Source: Patescibacteria group bacterium (lineage in GTDB: Bacteria > Patescibacteria > Paceibacteria > UBA6257 > 2-01-FULL-56-20). From it: a stretch of 64,000 nucleotides of DNA. Numbering within the stretch: position 1 is the stretch's first letter; each line of letters opens with the position of its first letter. Location of the stretch: contig JAGXBC010000001.1 in the NCBI GenBank assembly GCA_018971305.1, positions 186,001 to 250,000 on the forward strand. Direction: 5' to 3'. This document shows, in pieces, positions 1-8,505 of the stretch. The notes beneath the pieces are model-generated. The model did no database searches and was not told the DNA's origin. It saw nothing but the letters and a program-made list of their open reading frames with translations. The translations under genes were made by a program, and so were the position numbers.

Positions 1-568
1 TTTTCCCGTCATTCGTGAAAACCGTGTAAGATGCGGTCTTATCACCGGCAACATGCTTATTAGTCAGGATCAGGCCGTCGGAAGAAATGATAAATCCAGA
101 ACCTCCTCCGACTTCCTGGAGTTGAGTCTTGCCCGTATCGCAAGGCACGCTGAACTGAGGGAGATCGTTTCCAAAAAACTGCTGGAATTCCGGCGGCAGA
201 TTGCCGAAAGAATTTTGCGGACAATTTTCTATTATCGGGACATTCTTGGAAATTGTAATGGAGACCACAGCCGGGGACGCTTTCTTAACAGCATCCACGA
301 CAGCTTTTTCGTAGTCAACGACCGGCTTATAGGGCGACACACTGTTGTTGTCCGTAGGCGGAACAGTGCCGGTAGCGTTACCTCCTCCGAACATCTGGGT
401 GCTTGTGGATATTCCGCCCAAGAAGGGAGAAATAAGATTATTGAAAAAATCGTTAAAAAAATTGGCTTTGGCCGGCTGGGCATTGATAAATCCGCCGAAA
501 AATAAGCCCGTGGCCAGCCCTAATGCCAAAAAACCGAGAAATTTTTTATTTTCCTTGAAAATTCCCAT
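1..568 (-). CDS. HtrA/DegP-like serine protease, N-terminal part (runs off window)
   Basis: Reading the minus strand from an ATG at 568 gives an open frame that leaves the window at base 1, so only the first 189 residues are present. Residues about 8-27 are hydrophobic (signal anchor or signal peptide). A low-complexity linker follows, then the start of a trypsin-like fold: a GGGSGF-IISSDG strand and LTNKHVAG, whose His172 matches the catalytic His of the HtrA/Do family. The Asp and Ser of the triad and any PDZ domain lie outside. The family degrades misfolded envelope proteins, so a cell-surface location is inferred. A TATAAT (complement 616-621) lies 47 nt upstream of the start. Confidence 0.85.
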   Translation of the reverse strand, partial: MGIFKENKKFLGFLALGLATGLFFGGFINAQPAKANFFNDFFNNLISPFLGGISTSTQMFGGGNATGTVPPTDNNSVSPYKPVVDYEKAVVDAVKKASPAVVSITISKNVPIIENCPQNSFGNLPPEFQQFFGNDLPQFSVPCDTGKTQLQEVGGGSGFIISSDGLILTNKHVAGDKTASYTVFTNDGK

Positions 569-697
569 CTTCAATAATTTATTACGTTAATAAAATTAAA
601 AAAGTTACATTCTTTATTATACTCGGCAACAAAGATGAAATAAACAATATTTTCCCGCTTATTCCCCGGGAACGAACCGATCTCTTGGACTAAGCGA

Positions 698-1867
698 TTA
701 TAAACAATTTTTAATAACAGTTAGCGCATTATCAACCTCTACCTTCGTCGTCGGCCCGCCTAAACTGAAGCGGATACTCTGCCTCGCGCGTTCCTTTGGA
801 TATCCAAGAGCTTCAATCACATAAGAACTATCCACTGCACGGCTGCGGCAGGCGGAACCGGCGGAAACCGCGAGGCCGGCCAAATCAAATTCAGCAAGCA
901 AGTCCTCGGCTTTGCGACCCGGGAAATAAACATTAATAATATTCGGCAATTTATCGGCAGAATTTTCCGGACCGTTGATTTCCGCCTGCGAACAAATTTT
1001 CTTGAGCTCATCCCAAAAATAATCGCGTAGTTCTAAGATTCTCTTACTTTCTAATTCCCGCCTGCCGACAGGCAGGCGCGCGCCTACGCCTATGAGCTCC
1101 ACTGCTTTAGAAAAACCGACGATTGCCGGCACGTTCTCCGTGCCGCTACGCCAGCCAAATTCCTGCCCGCCGCCGGTCAGAATCGGAGCGAGGACAGAAC
1201 CGTTTCTTATGTATAGTGCACCAACTCCTTTTGGTCCGTAAATCTTATGCGCGGATAGAGTCATCAAGTCAATTCCAAGTTTTTCGACGCCGCAATCCAA
1301 AAACTGCAGCGCCTGCGCCGCGTCCGTATGAAGTAACGGATAAAACTTATCGTTCCTGAAATCCGAAACGGTCCTAGACAATCGTTCAATATTGTTAACG
1401 GCACCAATCTCGTTGTTCGCGTACATAATCGAAACCAAAGCCGTCCGCTCGTTTAGCTCTCTCGCCAAATCAGCCGGGTCAACAATTCCTCTTTTATCTA
1501 CCGGCAAACGAACGACTTCAGCTCCGTCTTTTTCTAAATCCTGAGCCGTCTCCAAAACGGATTCGTGCTCTATACAAGAAATGATGATCTTGGGATTTTT
1601 TATATTGTTTCTAACAACCCTTATCGCACCGCGCAAAGCCAAATTATTTGCCTCCGTAGCGGAACCGGTGAAAATAATCTCTCTAAACTCGGCGCCGATT
1701 GCTTTGGCGATAGTCTCCCGCGAGGCATCAACGGCAGACAATGCCTCCTGCCCAAAAGAATGCAATGACCCGGGATTGCCGAATATATCCCTAAAATACG
1801 GCTGCATCGCCTCAAGCACGCGCGGATCCACGGGCGTAGAGGCGGCGTAATCAAAATAAAGTCGCAT
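698..1867 (-). CDS. Cysteine desulfurase (NifS/IscS family)
   Basis: PLP enzyme that takes sulfur from cysteine for Fe-S clusters or tRNA thiolation. The 389-residue frame from ATG 1867 shows FDYAASTPVD at the N-terminus, GSATEANNLAL, the PLP lysine in SAHKIYGPKG (about K208) and the sulfur-accepting cysteine in SAGSACRSR (about C340). The length is normal for the family. The longer frame start at 1885 would add six non-conserved residues, so 1867 is preferred. It overlaps the end of the upstream exonuclease-like gene by 17 nt, suggesting an operon. A REP-like palindrome lies in frame at about residues 262-269. A HesB/IscA scaffold gene at 53146 may be a functional partner. Confidence 0.93.
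   Translation of the reverse strand: MRLYFDYAASTPVDPRVLEAMQPYFRDIFGNPGSLHSFGQEALSAVDASRETIAKAIGAEFREIIFTGSATEANNLALRGAIRVVRNNIKNPKIIISCIEHESVLETAQDLEKDGAEVVRLPVDKRGIVDPADLARELNERTALVSIMYANNEIGAVNNIERLSRTVSDFRNDKFYPLLHTDAAQALQFLDCGVEKLGIDLMTLSAHKIYGPKGVGALYIRNGSVLAPILTGGGQEFGWRSGTENVPAIVGFSKAVELIGVGARLPVGRRELESKRILELRDYFWDELKKICSQAEINGPENSADKLPNIINVYFPGRKAEDLLAEFDLAGLAVSAGSACRSRAVDSSYVIEALGYPKERARQSIRFSLGGPTTKVEVDNALTVIKNCL
1059..1078. repeat. REP-like palindrome inside the cysteine desulfurase gene
   Basis: CGCCTGCC-GACA-GGCAGGCG is a perfect 8-bp inverted repeat with a 4-nt loop, inside and in frame with the desulfurase gene (encoding about residues 262-269). The same core CCTGCC-N4-GGCAGG occurs at 28827-28842 in an intergenic position, which suggests a dispersed short palindrome. 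Confidence 0.6.
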
Positions 1868-2423
1868 ATTCCTTAGAGAATTCAACTTTAATCACCTTCC
1901 CGGTCTTCTTGTCGGGAATCATAAAAAATCTCTGCTTGATGTATAGATCATAAAGCTTTTTCGTAAGTTCAACATCTTTAAGACAATAGGATTTAAGTTC
2001 CTCAATCTTGCCTTCTTTATATAAACTGATTGCCTCTGAACCATGGCGGTCTTTTTTTACACCCAAATTAGCTTCCGACAACCTGGATAAACTTATCCTC
2101 TGTCCCGCAGCCATTTCAATCTCCTGGAGCAAATCCACCCGTTCTTTCTCCCAAATGTTCTGCATCGGAATACCAAACCTCTGGAAATAAAGATTCAAGA
2201 CGGGGATATCATAACTATTCATGCTGAAACCGACGATGCGGCTCGCATCGGCAAAAAGTTCGGCGAGCTGAGACATCTCCGACTCTTCAAAGCAAAAATA
2301 TTTGTCGCGCATATAGGAATAAACGCCGACTACGGATATTTTGAGAGCCTCAAAATTATCCCGGCCAACCCCGGGGTCTGTGAAAAAATTAGATGTTTCT
2401 ATGTCAAAGACAATCGTGTCCAT
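1851..2423 (-). CDS. RNase H-like 3'-5' exonuclease family protein (YprB-like)
   Basis: The 190-residue product starts MDTIVFDIETS, the first acidic motif (D-x-E) of DEDD exonucleases. A second motif sits in VGFSMNSYDIPVL. A C-terminal YCLKDVELTKKLY contributes the Y-x3-D-like third motif of DEDDy enzymes. It probably degrades single-stranded DNA or RNA, but the substrate cannot be read from sequence. ATG 2423 is chosen over the in-frame start at 2486 because the fold begins there and the stop of the preceding gene is one base upstream (2425). It is co-transcribed with the YkuK-like gene and overlaps the cysteine desulfurase. Confidence 0.8.
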   Translation of the reverse strand: MDTIVFDIETSNFFTDPGVGRDNFEALKISVVGVYSYMRDKYFCFEESEMSQLAELFADASRIVGFSMNSYDIPVLNLYFQRFGIPMQNIWEKERVDLLQEIEMAAGQRISLSRLSEANLGVKKDRHGSEAISLYKEGKIEELKSYCLKDVELTKKLYDLYIKQRFFMIPDKKTGKVIKVEFSKEYATLF

Positions 2424-2424
2424 T

Positions 2425-2904
2425 TTATACGTGCCTATCGGCAACGTTGGTCGCCGCGTAACTTTCCGGCTTGGTTTTAGCTTCAAAATTATTGGCGCGG
2501 ATCATACCTACGACCTCCTGGATCATAGGGCTCGTAGGGCCGTTCGCGCCGACATCGGCATGGATCTCAAACTCAAACTGCACCTCTGGGAATTTTTTCA
2601 GCTCCTCAAGCAGATCTTTTGCTATATCTATCGATATCAGGACTTCCTTGATTATTCTGTCGCGCAAAGTATGGAGTTTGTCCATCTCGAACCGCCTCCA
2701 GAAATATCTGCCGCCGTTCCCCATGCGATGGACAACGATAGCCGTAACAAAATCGGCCTTATTGTGCGGCAAACGCTCGGAATCGGTTCCGATCGTAACC
2801 TTATAGTGATAGCGGTCGTCTTCTTTAATAAAACGGATTAATTCCTGAACAACCTGTTTAACGGTGAGCTTTAAGCCAAGGGATGAGTTTAAAAATTCTG
2901 GCAT
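2425..2904 (-). CDS. YkuK-like ribonuclease H-like protein (DUF458 family)
   Basis: 159 residues. Features typical of the YkuK/DUF458 family are YKVTIGTDSER near residue 37, TAIVVHRMGNGGRYFW, and a C-terminal HADVGANGPTSPMIQEVVGMI. The family has an RNase H fold with conserved acidic residues, but its substrate is unknown. It is the first gene of a short operon with the exonuclease-like protein and cysteine desulfurase. A TATAGT hexamer (complement 2912-2917) ends 7 nt before the ATG and no Shine-Dalgarno site is visible, predicting a leaderless message. Confidence 0.8.
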   Translation of the reverse strand: MPEFLNSSLGLKLTVKQVVQELIRFIKEDDRYHYKVTIGTDSERLPHNKADFVTAIVVHRMGNGGRYFWRRFEMDKLHTLRDRIIKEVLISIDIAKDLLEELKKFPEVQFEFEIHADVGANGPTSPMIQEVVGMIRANNFEAKTKPESYAATNVADRHV

Positions 2905-2979
2905 ACTCTGGACTATAAGCCGCGATCATCGATTTTGTCAATAAAAACAGCGCAAAAACTCATAGGCAGGATTATTAAA

Positions 2980-3870
2980 TCACTTTATCAACCCCGACAA
3001 TTTTTTAAATTCGACACTTACAATCTTTGGCGTTTTGGCTTCAATATTCAGGCGTAAAAGAGGCTCGGTATTGGACTCTCGAATATTGAACCACCAATCT
3101 TGAAATTCCATCGTAAGACCGTCTAGGTGGGAAACCCTGTTTGTCCGACGCCGATAAATATTTTCAATAGTTTTAACCGTACCTCTTTTATTTTTGACGA
3201 CAAAGTTAGTTTCTTTAATACGATAATATGCCGGCAAAGAATCAAGCCAAGAAGAAAGTTTTTGCCCGGCCAGATTTAACTCACCCACGGCATTAGCAAA
3301 ATGGACCATCGCCCTGATACCAGAATCAAAATAACTTTTATTCCGACCGAACTTATTTTCAAAATAAATATGCCCGGAGAATTCCACTCCGAGTTTTATA
3401 TTCTTGGCCTTCATTGTTCTCTTAATAAAATAGTGGCCGACGCGAGATTCAATAAATTTAAGCGGAGATTTTTTAACCAGCCAACCCATACGCAGATCAA
3501 TAAGATACGGAGAAGGAAAATCTCTCGCCAAGAGCAAGGCAACGGCCTCCTGCGGCACCAGGCGCCCGCGATCGTCCACGAAAAATACCCTGTCTCCGTC
3601 GGCATCGAAAATCGCACCGAAGTCCGCTTTTATTTTTTTGACGCGGCTTATTATGTCGGTCATGGCGCCGCCTGCCCAAGGGTCCGGCCCGTGCGCGGGG
3701 AATTTACCGTCCGGACTAGAGTTTATCAAATCTATAAATAATTTATTGCTCTTTAGCCGGCGCAAAACCGAACCGACCGTACCATTCGATGAGTCGCAAA
3801 CACAACGCAAATTCGCTTCCAGCTTCAAAAATTTTTTCAGATAATCGGCGTAAATCTTGGCGCATTCCAT
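2980..3870 (-). pseudogene. Phosphomannomutase/phosphoglucomutase, C-terminal part after frameshift
   Basis: This 296-residue frame holds the rest of an alpha-D-phosphohexomutase: the metal loop DADGDR (about residue 89), the sugar-recognition loop GVEFSGHIYF, and the phosphate-binding RESNTEPLLRL near the C-terminus. The N-terminal domain with the catalytic serine is in the separate frame at 3872-4264. If one base is skipped in the A6 run (T6 at 3890-3895 on the plus strand), the frames join into an enzyme of about 426 residues, close to family size. It may therefore be a sequencing indel, a true pseudogene, or a slippage-expressed gene. As written, ATG 3870 has no convincing ribosome-binding site. 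Confidence 0.85.
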
Positions 3871-3871
3871 T

Positions 3872-4264
3872 CTATTGGCCGATAACTGATTTTTTAATAT
3901 CCTCGCCGCTTATCGGCACCGCAGCTGCGCCGACTACCTTCAAACCGTTATATTCTCCGGGATTATGCGAAGCGGTTATCATTATTCCTCCCGAAGCCCT
4001 GAAATAATTGACGAAGAAATAAAGCATCGGCGTAGTAGAGACACCGATGGATATTATTTTTATTCCCTTGAATTTTTTGAGACCGGCGATGGCGGCAGCG
4101 TAAAGCCGCGGCGAGCTCAAACGCGCGTCGCGCGCCACAACCACTTTTCCTTTTTTGAAAAATTTCTGTAGGCCACCGACTATCTTTTTAACGTTTTCTT
4201 CATTAATGGCATCCGGATATTTACCACGAATATCATAGGCCTTAAAAATTGATTGCGGAATCAT
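3872..4264 (-). pseudogene. Phosphomannomutase/phosphoglucomutase, N-terminal part before frameshift
   Basis: 130 residues beginning MIPQSIFKAYDIRGKYP, the standard start of bacterial phosphohexomutases. It contains the active-site phosphoserine loop ITASHNPGEYNG (about residues 100-111). The frame ends shortly after a run of six A (minus strand). The sequence beyond it, read one base ahead, continues smoothly into the 2980-3870 frame. The enzyme interconverts hexose 1- and 6-phosphates for surface polysaccharide synthesis. A TATAAT (complement 4271-4276) ends 6 nt before the ATG. Confidence 0.85.
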
Positions 4265-4346
4265 TGTCTAATTATAGCTCATAATGTCAGGGATGAAATT
4301 CTGCCGCTCTTTTTTATTGTGAGAATATAGTAGAATTTACATATAA

Positions 4347-6458
4347 ATGGCAAAACGCAACGGTAAGAAAAATAACGACGAAGGCGATAGATATTATTCG
4401 CCGAGATCGCCCCGCCTCCACCCCGATGCCAAAAAAAGCGTCTGGGCGATAGCCTTCGCGGGCTTGGCGATAATTCTCGCACTCGCCGCATTTGATAAGG
4501 CAGGACCAGCAGGCGAGCTGGCGTATAAGGCGCTTGTAACCCTCTTGGGCTGGGGATATTTTATTTTGCCCGCGGCACTGCTCTTCGCCGCAGGTATGCT
4601 GATATTCTCGGAAAGAGAAAAGGTTGTGAGTATGACGCTTTTGGGCTCGGGGCTGTTCGTTCTCGCGGTTTTAGGGCTTATCGAACTGTTCTCTCCGGGC
4701 AACGGCGGCTGGCTCGGATTTATTCTCGGTGCGCTGAAGATTCCCTTCGGCGAAACCGCGGCAATAATCATAAACATCATTATCCTTATCATATCCGGGG
4801 TCATCGCTTCCAACGTCCCATTGAAATTCAAATGGCCCGAAAAGGAGGCTTCTCCTCTTATAACCGGCTCGGAAATAAAAACAAAAATTAAAAATCCTGC
4901 CGTAGACGAAGAAGCAGGTCAGGAAGCAAGTCCAGAAGAAAGAGAAGAAGAAATTATCCCTGCCGTTGAGGCCTATGCCGCCCCGTCTTTAAAAAATAAA
5001 AGGGCGGCCGTAACGGCAAAAAAATTCGCGGACTATGTTCCCCCGCCGCTATCGCTCCTCAAATCTGCGAGCGATAAACCGACTACCGGAGATCTCCTTG
5101 CTAACGCCAACGTCATCAAAAGAACTTTGGACAGCTTTGGTATCCCCGTAGAAATGGGGGAAATAAATGTTGGACCGGCTGTCACGCGCTATACTCTTAA
5201 GCCAGCGGAGGGCGTAAAACTTTCTCGTATTGAGGCGCTGCATAATGACCTGGCACTCGCTCTCGCCGCGCACCCCATAAGGATAGAGGCACCGATTCCA
5301 GGAAAGTCACTTGTGGGAATTGAGGTCCCTAATAAAGCAGCGGCCTTGGTGCGCCTCGGAAGCCTGATGGCCTATCCTGAATTCCAAAAATCCGGGCCGC
5401 TGGGATTTGTGCTTGGGAGAGATGTTTCCGGGGAACCGGTTTTTGCCGATATAGAAAAAATGCCGCACATGCTTGTTGCCGGAGCGACAGGAGCCGGGAA
5501 ATCAATTCTCATCCACTCTCTTTTAGCCTCACTTCTATACAAAAATTCACCGGCGACATTGAAGATGATACTCATAGACCCAAAGAGAGTGGAGTTGTCC
5601 ATATATAACGGCCTGCCGCATCTTGTAAACCCAGTGATAACGGAAAATAAGAAAGCCGCCGGCGTATTCAAGTGGGCGATAAACGAGATGGAGCGGCGCT
5701 ACGACTTACTCCTTCACGCCGGCAGCCGGGATATAAAAAGCTACAACGCTAACGGCGGCAAGGACGACCCGCTCCCCTATCTTCTTATAGTCATAGATGA
5801 ACTCGCAGACCTTATGGCCTCATATGGCCGCGAAGTTGAGGGCTCAATCGTCCGGCTCGCACAGATGGCGAGGGCGACAGGATTGCATCTCGTCCTTTCC
5901 ACACAGCGGCCATCCGTGGAAGTTATAACTGGCCTGATTAAGGCAAATATTACGGCGCGCATCGCGCTTCAGGTCGCAAGCCAGATAGATTCGCGGACGA
6001 TCTTGGACACATCCGGAGCCGAAAAACTTTTGGGCCGTGGCGACTTATTATTTATTTCCTCGGATCTTTCTAAACCCAAGAGGATCCAGAGTTCATATAT
6101 AACAGAGGAAGAAGTAAATAAGGTCACGGATTTTATTCGGGAAAATAATCGCAGCTCTCCCGCAGGAACAGAAGAAGTAAATTTCGAAGTTAAGAACTCC
6201 GAAAACGGCGGCGTTCCGGCTAATGGCGAAAATATGTTTGATGAATTTCTTGAGGATGATGACGACGAAATGTACGATGAAGCTGTAAACGTTGTCCGCG
6301 AAGCTAAAAAGGCTTCAGCCTCTCTTCTGCAGCGCCGCCTTAAACTGGGCTATGCCCGCGCAGCCCGCCTGCTTGATCTTATGGAAGCGAAGGGTCTTAT
6401 CGGCCCCGGAGATGGCGCCAAACCTCGGGAAGTATTTATAGACGATCTACCTGAATAG
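4347..6458 (+). CDS. ftsK: DNA translocase FtsK/SpoIIIE
   Basis: 703 residues, membrane-anchored DNA pump for chromosome segregation at division. Four hydrophobic segments lie between about residues 28 and 165, followed by a charged linker. The motor domain has Walker A GATGAGKS (about 380) and Walker B LLIVIDELADLM (about 478), with TGLHLVLSTQRPSVEVITGLIK downstream in the usual place. The last 60 residues form the gamma winged helix that reads orienting DNA motifs. A TAGAAT (4331-4336) ends 10 nt before the ATG and there is no Shine-Dalgarno site. A hairpin terminator follows. Confidence 0.95.
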   Translation: MAKRNGKKNNDEGDRYYSPRSPRLHPDAKKSVWAIAFAGLAIILALAAFDKAGPAGELAYKALVTLLGWGYFILPAALLFAAGMLIFSEREKVVSMTLLGSGLFVLAVLGLIELFSPGNGGWLGFILGALKIPFGETAAIIINIIILIISGVIASNVPLKFKWPEKEASPLITGSEIKTKIKNPAVDEEAGQEASPEEREEEIIPAVEAYAAPSLKNKRAAVTAKKFADYVPPPLSLLKSASDKPTTGDLLANANVIKRTLDSFGIPVEMGEINVGPAVTRYTLKPAEGVKLSRIEALHNDLALALAAHPIRIEAPIPGKSLVGIEVPNKAAALVRLGSLMAYPEFQKSGPLGFVLGRDVSGEPVFADIEKMPHMLVAGATGAGKSILIHSLLASLLYKNSPATLKMILIDPKRVELSIYNGLPHLVNPVITENKKAAGVFKWAINEMERRYDLLLHAGSRDIKSYNANGGKDDPLPYLLIVIDELADLMASYGREVEGSIVRLAQMARATGLHLVLSTQRPSVEVITGLIKANITARIALQVASQIDSRTILDTSGAEKLLGRGDLLFISSDLSKPKRIQSSYITEEEVNKVTDFIRENNRSSPAGTEEVNFEVKNSENGGVPANGENMFDEFLEDDDDEMYDEAVNVVREAKKASASLLQRRLKLGYARAARLLDLMEAKGLIGPGDGAKPREVFIDDLPE

Positions 6459-6475
6459 AGAAGCATTAGGCTAGA

Positions 6476-6507
6476 AGCTCTCCACCCTCAGTGGAGGCTT
6501 TTTTATT
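6476..6507 (+). terminator. Rho-independent terminator after ftsK
   Basis: A GC-rich stem (CTCCAC with GTGGAG, loop CCTCA, extended by a G-T pair) is followed directly by a run of T. It lies 18 nt after the ftsK stop. Confidence 0.8.
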
Positions 6508-6640
6508 ATCTGCCCGCTGATACCCAGCCGCTTGCGGCGGGGATGAAGCGGTGCGCAGATAATAAACCCCGCCGACGGCGGGGTGAATAACCGCCTTGCT
6601 GTAAGCAGATACCGCGCTGCTTGCAGCGCGGTTATTCATT
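6502..6640. repeat. Cluster of three palindromic (REP-like) hairpins
   Basis: Three inverted repeats follow each other in the ftsK-RodZ gap. A 12-bp pair TTTATTATCTGC/GCAGATAATAAA (6502-6513 and 6555-6566) encloses an imperfect GC-rich hairpin. CCCCGCC-GAC-GGCGGGG comes next. An 11-bp pair TGAATAACCGC/GCGGTTATTCA (about 6584-6638) encloses ACCGCGCTGC-TT-GCAGCGCGGT. No coding potential is seen. This is more palindromic sequence than one terminator needs. Confidence 0.65.
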
Positions 6641-6668
6641 TACAAAAATTTAAATATGGCGGTATAAT
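6639..6668 (+). promoter_or_regulatory. Promoter of the RodZ-like gene
   Basis: TTTACA (6639-6644), 18-nt spacer and a perfect TATAAT (6663-6668), 31 nt before the ATG at 6700. The -35 lies just after the palindrome cluster. Confidence 0.7.
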
Positions 6669-6699
6669 CCTTTAGTCAACCAGTTAATAATATTTCCAA

Positions 6700-7371
6700 A
6701 TGGAAAACGAAGAATTGAATTTCGCGGAGTTTCTCAGGGAGAGGATAAAAGACACGGGAATAAATATTAAAAAACTATCCGATGCCTCGGGGATCGCTGT
6801 TAAGCACCTCGAAGGGATGTTAAGCGGCAACCTGGAAAATCTTCCGTCCGCGCCATACTTCCGGGGATATTTAATAAGGCTCGGAGAAATTTTGAATTTT
6901 GATTTTGAACCTTGGTGGAGCTCCCTAAAAAACAGCGGAGCAATAAAGGGAGCCCATGCACCCCTGCCGAAGAATAGGTTCGTCAGGAAGTCCATCCCAA
7001 AGATTGCCTGGGTCGGAACATTTGTCGCAATTATTATAATTTATTTTCTATTTCAGTACTCGCATATTCTGGGCAAGCCGGAAATAACCCTAATTTCTCC
7101 ATCCGGAAATCCCGCTTTATCCTTAGTCAACCAAGTAGACATAAGCGGTTCCCTGAATAATGGCGGAACGCTTTATATAAATGGTGAGCAGATAAGCATT
7201 AATAAGGATGGTACCTGGTCCAAAATGGTGCTCCTCCAAACGGGCATCAACTCTCTGAAAATAACCGCCAAAAAATTCTTAGGAGGGGAAACTAGCATCA
7301 TGGAACAGATAATTTATCAGCCGCAAACAACCTCATCAGCTCCCGCACAGGCATTTAATCAATACAATTGA
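6700..7371 (+). CDS. RodZ-like helix-turn-helix membrane protein
   Basis: 223 residues. The N-terminal 70 residues form a Cro/C1-type helix-turn-helix of the RodZ type (ending PYFRGYLIRLGEIL). One transmembrane helix follows (about residues 105-123, FVAIIIIYFLFQ). The outer domain resembles a bacterial Ig-like fold (ITLISPSGNPALSLVNQVDISGSL). In RodZ this layout links the MreB cytoskeleton to the wall, and that role is inferred here. It is followed immediately by recA, whose own promoter overlaps this gene's stop codon. Confidence 0.75.
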   Translation: MENEELNFAEFLRERIKDTGINIKKLSDASGIAVKHLEGMLSGNLENLPSAPYFRGYLIRLGEILNFDFEPWWSSLKNSGAIKGAHAPLPKNRFVRKSIPKIAWVGTFVAIIIIYFLFQYSHILGKPEITLISPSGNPALSLVNQVDISGSLNNGGTLYINGEQISINKDGTWSKMVLLQTGINSLKITAKKFLGGETSIMEQIIYQPQTTSSAPAQAFNQYN

Positions 7372-7395
7372 CAACTTTATCCGTGCGCGTAAAAT
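7368..7395 (+). promoter_or_regulatory. recA promoter
   Basis: Perfect -35 TTGACA (7368-7373), 16-nt spacer, TAAAAT (7390-7395). Transcription should start around 7402-7403, at or one base before the recA ATG at 7404, so the mRNA would be leaderless. The -35 overlaps the stop codon of the upstream gene. No LexA-type operator is evident. Confidence 0.8.
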
Positions 7396-7403
7396 TAATT
7401 CCA

Positions 7404-8450
7404 ATGACACAGGCTCCAAAAAAATCCAAAGAGGAAAACACAAAAGAACTTGACGGCCTTATCTCCTCCCTTCGGGAAAAATTCGGCGAGGGAGCGATAA
7501 TGAAGCTCGGCGAAGCGAAACACGTTGACGTATCGGTTGTTCCCACCGGTTCATTCTCTTTAGACCTTGCACTCGGCGTCGGCGGCCTGCCTCGGGGAAG
7601 AATCATTGAGATTTACGGACCGGAATCCAGCGGCAAAACAACTTTGGCTTTGAATGTTGTGGCTCAAGCACAACGCCAGGGAGGAAAAACTGCTTTTATT
7701 GACGCTGAGCACGCCATGGACCCCGAATACGCAGCGCGCCTGGGAGTTAAGATCAATGAACTCTTGATATCCCAGCCCGACAGTGGTGAAGAGGCCCTCA
7801 ATATTCTAGAAAGCTTAGTGCGTTCGGAAATGATTTCCGTTGTAGTTGTTGACTCCGTGGCGGCACTCACTCCTAAGGCAGAAATTGAGGGAGAAATGGG
7901 AGCTCAACACGTCGGCCGCCAGGCAAGAATGATGGCCCAGGCCCTGCGGAAACTCACAGCTCTTGCCGCGAAAACGCAGACGATGGTAATTTTTATAAAT
8001 CAATTGCGGATGAAAATAGGCGTAATGTTCGGCAACCCGGAAACGACACCTGGAGGAATGGCCTTAAAATTCGCGGCATCGGTGCGCATTGACGTCCGCC
8101 GAATCGCCCAAGTGAAAAAGGGTGAAGAGGTTATGGGAAACCGTGTAAGGGCAAAGGTTGTAAAAAATAAAGTGGCCCCGCCGTTCCGCCTCGCGGAATT
8201 CGACATAATGTTCAACGAAGGAATCTCCTATGAGGCAGACGTACTTAATGCCGGGATAAAATACGATGTGGTCAAGAAATCCGGCGCAAGTTATTCTTTC
8301 GGCGGAGAAAAACTGGGGACTGGCTTTGATAATGTCCGCGAAAAGCTTAAAGAAGATAAAAAAATCGTCAACGAGATAAAGAAGAAAGTGGTGGAGGCTA
8401 TAAAAACTGGCCCAGCGAAAGAAAAGGAAGAGGATAAGAAAACTTCCTGA
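7404..8450 (+). CDS. recA: Recombinase RecA
   Basis: 348 residues from ATG 7404. Walker A is GPESSGKTT. The family block IDAEHAMDPEYAARLGV is intact, as are the Walker B region VVVDSVAALTPKAEIEGEMG and the L2 loop region GNPETTPGGMALKF. It catalyses homologous strand exchange. The frame is open back to a TTG at 7368, but that codon is part of the -35 element and the added residues are unconserved. The C-terminus ends in a Lys/Glu-rich tail. A clear terminator follows. Confidence 0.97.
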   Translation: MTQAPKKSKEENTKELDGLISSLREKFGEGAIMKLGEAKHVDVSVVPTGSFSLDLALGVGGLPRGRIIEIYGPESSGKTTLALNVVAQAQRQGGKTAFIDAEHAMDPEYAARLGVKINELLISQPDSGEEALNILESLVRSEMISVVVVDSVAALTPKAEIEGEMGAQHVGRQARMMAQALRKLTALAAKTQTMVIFINQLRMKIGVMFGNPETTPGGMALKFAASVRIDVRRIAQVKKGEEVMGNRVRAKVVKNKVAPPFRLAEFDIMFNEGISYEADVLNAGIKYDVVKKSGASYSFGGEKLGTGFDNVREKLKEDKKIVNEIKKKVVEAIKTGPAKEKEEDKKTS

Positions 8451-8472
8451 TAATAGATGTGTAAATAAAAAT

Positions 8473-8496
8473 GAGGCGCGCTTGCGCCTCTTTAAA
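8473..8496 (+). terminator. Terminator after recA
   Basis: GAGGCGC-GCTT-GCGCCTC perfect 7-bp stem followed by TTTAAAT, between the convergent recA and the unknown gene at 8506. Confidence 0.8.
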
Positions 8497-8505
8497 TATC
8501 CAATC

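Noticed and set aside
53..505. 150-codon plus-strand frame at the window start
   Set aside because: It is the complement of the partial HtrA protease, which has a recognisable catalytic His motif.
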